From Lachnospiraceae bacterium UBA7196 (GTDB lineage: Bacteria > Bacillota > Clostridia > Lachnospirales > Lachnospiraceae): a stretch of DNA of 11,721 nt. The notes beneath the pieces were generated by a model. The model searched no databases, was not told the DNA's origin, and saw only the letters and a list, made by a program, of their open reading frames with translations. The position numbers and the translations under genes were made by a program. Position 1 is the first letter of the stretch, and the number at the start of each line of letters is the position of its first letter. The stretch lies in NCBI GenBank assembly GCA_002490835.1, contig DKUU01000013.1, forward strand, positions 1 through 11,721, written 5' to 3'. Positions 6,727 through 11,721 of this stretch are shown piece by piece.

Positions 6727-6758
6727 TTGGCGGTAAGGGAGCAAACGGCTATGATAGC
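6727..6758 (+). promoter_or_regulatory. ohyA promoter with palindrome over the -10
   Basis: TTGGCG (6727-6732) and TATGAT (6750-6755) are 17 bases apart, placed just after the terminator. The -10 lies inside GCTATGATAGC (6748-6758), a perfect palindrome around a central G. It shares the CTATG/ATAG elements with the dyad at the tetR promoter and is a candidate TetR operator. A start near 6762 leaves a leader of about 57 bases. Confidence 0.5.
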
Positions 6759-6818
6759 TTTAGCAAAAATCAAAGGCGGCGTACAAAGGCTGCCGAAATC
6801 AGGAAAGGTGGAATATCT

Positions 6819-8840
6819 ATGGCAAATAAGAAAAATATCGGACTTGGCGTAGCGGCTGTGGCGGCAGCAGGAGCAGGCGCGGCGCTTGTGGCAAAGAATG
6901 TGAAGAAGGCGGCAGGCGTTGGGGCGGAAAGCCACAATACGGCGGACGACTCTTTCGCAGAGCAGTCGGAAAATACAGACGGAAAGGGGCGCCGCGGTAC
7001 GAAGTACACGAAGCTTGATTACCGCAACACCGAACTTGGGCGGTATGATAAAAACAGCAAGGGCATCTATTACAGCAACGGCAATTACGAAGCGTTCGCG
7101 ACGCCGAAAAAGCCGGATGGGGTGGATGAGAAAAACGCCTACATCGTGGGCAGCGGTCTTGCCTCTTTAGCGGCGGCGTGCTTCTTGGTACGTGACGCGC
7201 AGATGCCCGGCAGCCATATTCATATTTTAGAATCCATGGACATTGCGGGCGGCGCCTGTGACGGCATCAACGACCCGAACAGAGGTTATGTGATGCGCGG
7301 CGGCAGGGAGATGGAGAACCATTTCGAGTGCCTGTGGGATCTGTTCCGCAGCATCCCTTCGATCGAGACGCCGGGCGTGTCCGTCTTAGACGAATATTAT
7401 TGGCTAAACAAGGAAGACCCGAACTATTCCCTATGCCGCGCTACAGTAAACCGGGGGCAGGATGCCCACACGGACGGCAGGTTTAATCTGAGCCAGAAGG
7501 GTTGTATGGAGATCATGAAGCTCTTTATGACAAAGGACGAAGACCTCTATGACAAGACCATCGAGGACGTGTTCGACGAGGAAGTGTTCGATTCGACTTT
7601 CTGGCTGTACTGGCGCACCATGTTCGCTTTTGAAAACTGGCACAGCGCACTGGAGATGAAGCTGTACTTCCAGCGGTTCATCCACCATATCGCGGGACTG
7701 CCGGATTTCAGCGCTTTGAAATTTACGAAATACAATCAGTACGAGTCACTGATCCTGCCGATGCAGAAGTATCTGGAGGCAGCAGGCGTTGACTTCCAGT
7801 TTAATACGGAAGTGACCAACGTGATCTTTGATTTTGAGGGAGATAAAAAGATTGCCAAGGCCATCGAGTGCAAGGTGAAGGGCGTGGAGAAAGGTATTAT
7901 GTTAACCGAAAACGACCTTGTCTTCGTCACTAACGGCAGCTGTACGGAAGGGACGATCTACGGCGACCAGAACCACGCGCCCAACGGGGATGCGGAAGTG
8001 CGAACCAGCGGCTGCTGGAACCTCTGGAAAAATATCGCCAAGCAGGACCCTTCCTTCGGGCGTCCCGAGAAGTTCTGCTCTGACGTGGCGAAGACAAACT
8101 GGGAGTCCGCTACCGTCACCACGCTGGATGACAAGATCCTTCCCTATATCGAAGCGATCTGCAAGCGCGACCCCAGAAGCGGCAAGGTGGTGACCGGCGG
8201 TATCGTAAGCTGTCAGGATTCTTCATGGCTCCTCAGCTGGACCATCAACAGGCAGGGGCAGTTCAAGGAACAGAAGAAGGATCAGGTCTGCGTATGGGTG
8301 TACGGCCTGTTCACGGACGTGAAGGGCGATTATGTGAAAAAGCCCATGAAGGACTGCACCGGCAAGGAGATCACGCAGGAGTGGCTCTATCATCTGGGCG
8401 TACCGGTGGAAGAAATCGAGGAATTGTCTGAGAAGAGCGCGGTCTGCGTGCCGACCATGATGCCTTATATCACCGCTTTCTTCATGCCGAGGACGGCGGG
8501 CGACAGACCCGACGTGATTCCTGAGGGCTGCGTGAACTTCGCGTTCTTAGGTCAGTTTGCACAGACCCCGAGGGACACCGTGTTTACCACCGAGTATTCT
8601 GTCAGGACTGCTATGGAAGCTGTTTACGGGCTGCTGGGCGTGGACAGGGGCGTACCGGAAGTGTGGGGCAGCGTCTACGATATCAGAGAGCTTCTTTCCA
8701 GCAGCGTGAAGCTGATGGACGGCAAGTCTCCGCTGGAGATTAACTTAGGACCGTTGAATCCGTTAAAGAAACTGCTGCTCAAATTTGTGAAGGGCACGGT
8801 GGTCGAGAAAGTGATGCGGGATCAGGGTGTTTTGCGCTAA
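6819..8840 (+). CDS. ohyA: oleate hydratase (MCRA family), FAD-dependent, with N-terminal hydrophobic extension
   Basis: A 673-residue fatty acid hydratase that adds water to the cis-9 double bond of oleic or linoleic acid to give 10-hydroxy acids, a detoxification step for unsaturated fatty acids. The FAD-binding Rossmann motif is YIVGSGLASLAAA (108-120). RGGREME (160-166) holds the catalytic Glu164. Tyr283 in KLYFQRF lies 119 residues on, the same spacing as the Glu122/Tyr241 pair of the Elizabethkingia enzyme (from memory). FAFENWHS (269-276) and FLGQFAQTPRDTVFTTEYS near the C terminus are family signatures, and the C terminus is basic and amphipathic. About 590 residues is usual; the extra 100 N-terminal residues begin with an Ala/Gly-rich hydrophobic segment (7-25). 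AGGAAAGGTGG (6801-6811) sets the ATG at 6819; an upstream in-frame start at 6639 crosses the terminator and is rejected. Confidence 0.93.
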   Translation: MANKKNIGLGVAAVAAAGAGAALVAKNVKKAAGVGAESHNTADDSFAEQSENTDGKGRRGTKYTKLDYRNTELGRYDKNSKGIYYSNGNYEAFATPKKPDGVDEKNAYIVGSGLASLAAACFLVRDAQMPGSHIHILESMDIAGGACDGINDPNRGYVMRGGREMENHFECLWDLFRSIPSIETPGVSVLDEYYWLNKEDPNYSLCRATVNRGQDAHTDGRFNLSQKGCMEIMKLFMTKDEDLYDKTIEDVFDEEVFDSTFWLYWRTMFAFENWHSALEMKLYFQRFIHHIAGLPDFSALKFTKYNQYESLILPMQKYLEAAGVDFQFNTEVTNVIFDFEGDKKIAKAIECKVKGVEKGIMLTENDLVFVTNGSCTEGTIYGDQNHAPNGDAEVRTSGCWNLWKNIAKQDPSFGRPEKFCSDVAKTNWESATVTTLDDKILPYIEAICKRDPRSGKVVTGGIVSCQDSSWLLSWTINRQGQFKEQKKDQVCVWVYGLFTDVKGDYVKKPMKDCTGKEITQEWLYHLGVPVEEIEELSEKSAVCVPTMMPYITAFFMPRTAGDRPDVIPEGCVNFAFLGQFAQTPRDTVFTTEYSVRTAMEAVYGLLGVDRGVPEVWGSVYDIRELLSSSVKLMDGKSPLEINLGPLNPLKKLLLKFVKGTVVEKVMRDQGVLR

Positions 8841-8888
8841 TATATTATCCAGAACTTGTATTTTTGAGCAGAATGGGATACTATATTA
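8838..8888 (+). promoter_or_regulatory. 13-bp inverted repeat around the hipB promoter, candidate HipB operator
   Basis: TAATATATTATCC (8838-8850) and GGATACTATATTA (8876-8888) match as inverted arms at 12 of 13 positions, with a 25-base gap. The inner ends are TATCC and GGATA, the same half-sites as the E. coli HipB operator (TATCC-N8-GGATA), but spaced further apart. The right arm covers the probable -10 (TATATT, 8882-8887, or GATACT, 8877-8882). TTGTAT (8856-8861) may be the -35, though spacing is non-ideal. The left arm begins with the ohyA stop codon. Confidence 0.6.
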
Positions 8889-8891
8889 TCT

Positions 8892-9179
8892 ATGAATATT
8901 AATTATTCCTTTCTCTCAAAGACACCGGGAGAGATACAGGAGATCATTGCAGAGCGTTTGCGGACAATCCGCAGAAAACGGAAAATTTCACAGAAAAAAC
9001 TGAGCGACTTATCGGGAGTAAGTCTGGGGTCTGTGAAGCGGTTTGAGCAAAGCGGTGAAATCTCCTTTCTCTCCCTAATCAAAATAGCATACGCGCTGGG
9101 ACAAAGTGGCGAGTTGGAGCATTTGTTTGAGGAGACGCCGCCGTTGTCGATAGAGGAGATACTTTATGGACAGAGTTGA
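8892..9179 (+). CDS. hipB: HipB-type XRE-family regulator / antitoxin
   Basis: A 95-residue DNA-binding protein. Residues about 18-70 form a Cro/C1-type helix-turn-helix (AERLRTIRRKR, ISQKKLSDLSGVSLGSVKRFE, ISFLSLIKIAYALG). The start NYSFLSKTPGEIQEIIAERL is typical of clostridial HipB proteins, which supports the ATG at 8892. No ribosome binding site is present before it, and a -10-like TATATT lies only 4 bases upstream, so the message may be leaderless. The C-terminal tail overlaps the next gene by 14 bases. In HipBA modules HipB represses its own operon and restrains the HipA kinase. Here the kinase core is missing downstream, so its remaining role is probably repression only. Confidence 0.88.
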   Translation: MNINYSFLSKTPGEIQEIIAERLRTIRRKRKISQKKLSDLSGVSLGSVKRFEQSGEISFLSLIKIAYALGQSGELEHLFEETPPLSIEEILYGQS

Positions 9180-9492
9180 ACATTTAGACGTGTTTTACCA
9201 TGAGAAGAAAGTCGGCACGCTGGCGCTGTATCAAAAGCATTTGGTGGCTTTTGCCTATGAGCAGGAGTGGCTGGATACCGGGTTTCCCATAAGCCCCTTT
9301 TCTCTGCCTCTGGAAAAGAAAGTGTTTGTCCCGCGGGTTGATCCTTTTGACGGTCTGTTCGGGGTGAATCCGGGGATAGAAGATATTTTGGCGGTGGCGG
9401 AGCAGATCGGGATCGGCAGGGCGCAGGCGGGAAAGATTGCACGGGAAGTCAGGGATTGTGTGAAGGAGATGCTGGGGGTGTATTTGATATAG
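9166..9492 (+). CDS. HipA-derived miniature protein lacking the kinase core
   Basis: A 108-residue protein in two parts. Residues 1-67 match the HipA N-terminal domain: a first strand (LDVFYHEKKVGTLAL), then EWLDTGFPISPFSLPL and PFDGLFGV, which in full HipA leads into the SLPDGWGR region. Here the chain goes straight to residues 68-108 (NPGIEDILAVAEQIGIGRAQAGKIAREVRDCV), which resemble the extreme C-terminal helices of HipA. Roughly two thirds of a normal HipA, including the ATP-binding and catalytic residues, is absent without loss of frame. It therefore cannot be a kinase. GAGGAG (9153-9158) gives a strong start, coupled to hipB. It may be a decayed hipA, or a functional HipS-like accessory as in HipBST systems, but no HipT kinase follows. 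Confidence 0.75.
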   Translation: MDRVEHLDVFYHEKKVGTLALYQKHLVAFAYEQEWLDTGFPISPFSLPLEKKVFVPRVDPFDGLFGVNPGIEDILAVAEQIGIGRAQAGKIAREVRDCVKEMLGVYLI

Positions 9493-9508
9493 AAAGAGAG
9501 GCGCATAG

Positions 9509-10003
9509 TCAAGTTAGTATTTTCACAGCCCGTTTTATGTCCTCAGGTGTGAGCCCTGTTGTCGGGTCCGTTTTCACCTGATGCCGTCTGATCTGATCAT
9601 TGTGCAGATCAAGGTCGTCAAGCACCACCCACCCTGTAGTAATATTATGTAAACTTAACCATAACAGAATCTCGTCGGCTTTTACCAGACTGAACTTCTT
9701 TGTTTTTCTGATTTCTTCTGTGGTCAGATCAGGGGTCACCCCGCCGATATGCAGATTTTCCTTTACTAATAACTCTGCCAATTTCGCGGCTTCTGCGCAT
9801 AGCGGTTTTAATTCAGCGTCAAACCAGAAACGCCAGCCGGAATGAAGAATGATTTCCGCACCTGTCTCTTTTACCAGAAGCGCCAACAGTTTGATTTTTT
9901 CCTCATCAATCAATGTGCCGTCACTGATTTCTGTCTGGTGACTGTCATACCAAAAATTGGAGTTGAGTACACCGTCTATATCCAGAAATAAAACTTTTGA
10001 CAT
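9509..10003 (-). CDS. small HAD-fold protein (Swiss Army Knife RNA repair-type HAD domain)
   Basis: A 164-residue haloacid dehalogenase-like protein, probably a phosphatase or nucleic acid end-processing enzyme. Motif I is FLDIDGVLN (Asp8, Asp10), motif II IILHSGWR (Ser55) and motif IV VVLDDLD (Asp129, Asp130); the basic stretch KTKKFSLVKADEI (101-112) precedes motif IV. The C terminus VKTDPTTGLTPEDIKRA (143-159) is typical of the small stand-alone HAD domains named after Swiss Army Knife RNA repair proteins. The substrate is unknown. The start at 10003 is chosen over 10057 because AGGAGA (complement of 10010-10015) lies 6 bases before it and the extra residues would translate the terminator. 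It converges on the HipA-like gene with a 16-base gap and follows glnA across a terminator. Confidence 0.82.
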   Translation of the reverse strand: MSKVLFLDIDGVLNSNFWYDSHQTEISDGTLIDEEKIKLLALLVKETGAEIILHSGWRFWFDAELKPLCAEAAKLAELLVKENLHIGGVTPDLTTEEIRKTKKFSLVKADEILLWLSLHNITTGWVVLDDLDLHNDQIRRHQVKTDPTTGLTPEDIKRAVKILT

Positions 10004-10018
10004 TAGCTGTCTCCTGTG

Positions 10019-10044
10019 AAAAAATGGGGCGGGAAACCCGCCCC
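10019..10044 (-). terminator. GC-rich intrinsic terminator after glnA
   Basis: GGGGCGGG (10026-10033) and CCCGCCCC (10037-10044) form a perfect 8-bp GC stem with a three-base loop. On the minus strand it is followed by A and six Ts (complement of 10019-10024). It ends glnA transcription and lies only 3 bases before the HAD gene's ribosome binding site. Confidence 0.88.
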
Positions 10045-10066
10045 GTATCAAGTGCATATATATTAA

Positions 10067-11494
10067 TTACAAATCATAATACATCATAAACTCCGCCGGC
10101 GTCGGGATCTGACCGGCTTCTTTCGACTCAGCCCGTTTCCTCTCGATCCACACCTCGATCAATCTCTCTGGGAAGACCCCGTCCTTCGTCAGATAGTCGT
10201 GATCCTTCTCCAAGGCATCCAGCGCCTCGTCTAACGACTTGGGCAGGCCCTTGATCTTTTTCTGCTCCTCAGCCGAGAGTTTGTAAAGGTTAAAGTCGTA
10301 AGGACCCCAGCCGCTTGCCGCAGGGTCGATCTTCTTTTCAATACCGTCTAAGCCCGCCATGAGGATGGCCGCGTAAGCGTAGTAAGGGTTGGCGGTGGCG
10401 TCAGGGTTTCGCAGCTCGAAGCGCTTTGCCTCCGGGGATTTCGCGTAAGCGGGGATACGGATGACCGCGCTGCGGTTGGAGGTGGCGTAGCCGATGGTCA
10501 CGGGCGCTTCATATCCGGGCACCAGTCTCTTGAAGGAGTTGGTGGAAGGATTCGTGAAGGCGCACAGAGACGCGATGTGGGAGAGCAGGCCGCCGATGAA
10601 GTAGTGGGCGGTCTGGCTAAGGCCCGAGTAACCGTTCTCATCGTAAAAGACAGGCTGCCCGTCTTTCTTTAACAGCATATGTACATGAAGGCCGCTGCCC
10701 GCTTCCTTATAAATGGGCTTGGGCAGGAAGGTGGCCGTCTTGCCTTCTCTGGCGGCCATGTTCTTGATGATGTACTTGATGATCATGGTGTTGTCGGCCA
10801 TGGCGGGCATGTCCGCCAGCTCCACCTCGATCTCCATTTGGCCGGGACCGCCGACCTCGTGATGGTGGTACTTGACCTTGATGCCCCAGTTTTCCATTTC
10901 CGCACACATGCGGCTTCTAAGGTCATAGCCCACATCCTGCGGCGCGGCAATGTGGTAGCCGCCGTGGGTCACTTCATAGCCGTTGTTGCCGGGCGTATCC
11001 AGTCTGCAGTTCCAGTTTGCCTGCCTTGTATCGATGCTGTAAGCGCATTGTCTGGGTGATACTTCGTAGCGGGCGCTGTCAAAGAGATAAAATTCAAACT
11101 CCGGCCCGATCACCATTTCGTCTGCGATGCCGGTCTTTTTCATGTAATCCACGGCGCGCAGGCTCACATTTTTGGGGTACTGGTCAAAGGGCGTGTTCTC
11201 GCCTTTGCCGATCACGCAGACATTACCGCACATGGTCAGCGTGGGTACATCCGCAAAAGGATCCACATAGGCGGTGTCCGGGTCCGGCAAAAAGACCATA
11301 TCGCTCTTTTCGATAGGCGCGTACCCGTAGTTGGAACCGTCGAAGCCGATCCCGTAGACGAAGACATTCTCATCGAACCGCTCCACCGGTATCGTGATGT
11401 GACGCCAACGTCCGTCGATGTCGGTCATTTTGAAGTCGATCATGCGGATCTCCTTCTCCTGACACAGTTTTCTGATTTCTGCACTTTTGTCCAT
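10067..11494 (-). CDS. glnA: glutamine synthetase, type I
   Basis: A 475-residue cytoplasmic enzyme, a dodecamer in this family, that makes glutamine from glutamate, ammonia and ATP. The N-terminal beta-grasp domain contains GFDGSNYG (50-57), equivalent to the Asp50 loop. The catalytic domain shows GPEFEFYLFD (130-139, metal-binding Glu132 and Glu134), EVGGPGQMEIE (213-223), GSGLHVHM (266-273), NPSTNSFKRL (315-324), the YEAP flap (328-331), NRSAVIRIP (340-348) and RFELRNPDATANPY (358-371). It is about 30 residues longer than the Bacillus GSI-alpha enzyme. The Tyr in FNLYKLSAEE (401-410) aligns by eye with the adenylylation-site region, but nothing here shows that modification. AGGGGGA (complement of 11502-11508) supports the start at 11494; 11569 is rejected because it would place the promoter inside the gene. 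A CodY-like box lies upstream. Confidence 0.95.
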   Translation of the reverse strand: MDKSAEIRKLCQEKEIRMIDFKMTDIDGRWRHITIPVERFDENVFVYGIGFDGSNYGYAPIEKSDMVFLPDPDTAYVDPFADVPTLTMCGNVCVIGKGENTPFDQYPKNVSLRAVDYMKKTGIADEMVIGPEFEFYLFDSARYEVSPRQCAYSIDTRQANWNCRLDTPGNNGYEVTHGGYHIAAPQDVGYDLRSRMCAEMENWGIKVKYHHHEVGGPGQMEIEVELADMPAMADNTMIIKYIIKNMAAREGKTATFLPKPIYKEAGSGLHVHMLLKKDGQPVFYDENGYSGLSQTAHYFIGGLLSHIASLCAFTNPSTNSFKRLVPGYEAPVTIGYATSNRSAVIRIPAYAKSPEAKRFELRNPDATANPYYAYAAILMAGLDGIEKKIDPAASGWGPYDFNLYKLSAEEQKKIKGLPKSLDEALDALEKDHDYLTKDGVFPERLIEVWIERKRAESKEAGQIPTPAEFMMYYDL

Positions 11495-11570
11495 AAGTAT
11501 ATCCCCCTGTTTGGTTGTCCAGCGATATGCCGATGTCAAATGGCAGACGCTGAATTGTGTGTATAACACT

Positions 11571-11600
11571 ACTATACTATAGAAGAAGTAAGACGGTAAA
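11571..11600 (-). promoter_or_regulatory. glnA promoter
   Basis: On the minus strand TTTACC (complement of 11595-11600), an 18-base spacer and TATAGT (complement of 11571-11576) form a reasonable sigma-A promoter. A start near 11564 leaves a leader of about 70 bases. No riboswitch-like structure is seen in it. Confidence 0.5.
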
Positions 11601-11621
11601 GCTGAAAATCATAAATTGCGT

Positions 11622-11636
11622 AAATTTCAGAAAATT
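11622..11636. promoter_or_regulatory. CodY-box-like palindrome upstream of glnA
   Basis: AAATTTCAGAAAATT matches the CodY consensus AATTTTCWGAAAATT at 14 of 15 positions. It lies 21 bases upstream of the glnA -35 element. A further half-site-like CTGAAAAT is at 11602-11609. CodY senses GTP and branched-chain amino acids in Firmicutes and often controls nitrogen genes. The site could equally serve a divergent gene beyond the right edge. The remainder of 11637-11721 shows no supportable gene. Confidence 0.55.
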
Positions 11637-11721
11637 TTTGAACTGTGTAAACGGCACACGGGCGCGGCGGTGGGAGAAGGATGGACGAAACGGAAAGGGC
11701 TAGGGTAAAGTTTTTGTAGGA

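Noticed and set aside
6639..6818. Upstream in-frame extension of the oleate hydratase
   Set aside because: It would run through the strong terminator hairpin at 6686-6721 and has no ribosome binding site; the ATG at 6819 has AGGAAAGGTGG in front.
9643..9657. Third copy of the GTTTACATAAT motif, on the minus strand
   Set aside because: It lies inside the HAD coding region where it encodes LHNI of the protein; most likely chance. A looser copy near 2998-3006 is also unconvincing.
11681..11719. Short frame at the right edge with GGGAGAAGG before an ATG
   Set aside because: Only 12 codons before a stop; no evidence that it is translated.

Overview
The window looks like a chromosomal segment from a gut-type Clostridia, most likely Lachnospiraceae. 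This is inferred from strong AGGAGG-type ribosome binding sites, near-consensus sigma-A promoters, moderate GC, a clostridial-style class I glutamine synthetase, an RlmD-type methyltransferase without an N-terminal TRAM domain, a TetR plus oleate hydratase pair, and a candidate CodY box. No rRNA, tRNA, CRISPR array or insertion sequence is visible. The genus cannot be fixed from sequence reading alone.

Layout, left to right. A two-helix membrane protein (219-746) has its own consensus promoter. It is followed by an AT-rich two-gene cassette (828-1515), a probable antitoxin overlapping a PIN-domain toxin, which ends at a hairpin terminator. On the opposite strand is a solitary, catalytically complete tyrosine recombinase (1574-2491). 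Its upstream region is shared with a divergent small conserved-type gene (2683-2985) and carries an imperfect 23-bp palindrome. A second small protein of unknown function (3137-3412) precedes a terminator-like hairpin. That hairpin abuts the ribosome binding site of the 23S rRNA uracil-5-methyltransferase gene rlmD (3498-4652). A membrane-anchored D,D-carboxypeptidase (4708-5943) follows.

The centre is a lipid-response pair: a DhaS-like TetR regulator (6031-6606) and an FAD-dependent oleate hydratase (6819-8840). The hydratase carries an unusual hydrophobic N-terminal extension. Both promoters contain a dyad over the -10 element, a plausible common TetR operator. The 212-base gap between them also holds a tandem GTTTACATAAT repeat and a strong intrinsic terminator.

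Next comes a degenerate or miniature HipBA module: an intact HipB-type regulator (8892-9179) overlapping a 108-residue protein (9166-9492). The latter joins a HipA N-terminal domain directly to what looks like the HipA C-terminal helix, with the kinase core missing. A 13-bp near-perfect inverted repeat containing TATCC and GGATA halves flanks the hipB promoter.

The right end runs on the minus strand: glnA (10067-11494) followed by a small HAD-fold protein (9509-10003). A strong GC hairpin terminator sits between them, ending only a few bases before the HAD ribosome binding site. A 14/15 match to the CodY consensus lies upstream of glnA. No gene-free stretch exceeds 300 bases. The longest, 1-218, 6607-6818 and 11495-11721, hold the promoters, repeats and terminators listed and otherwise nothing recognised.
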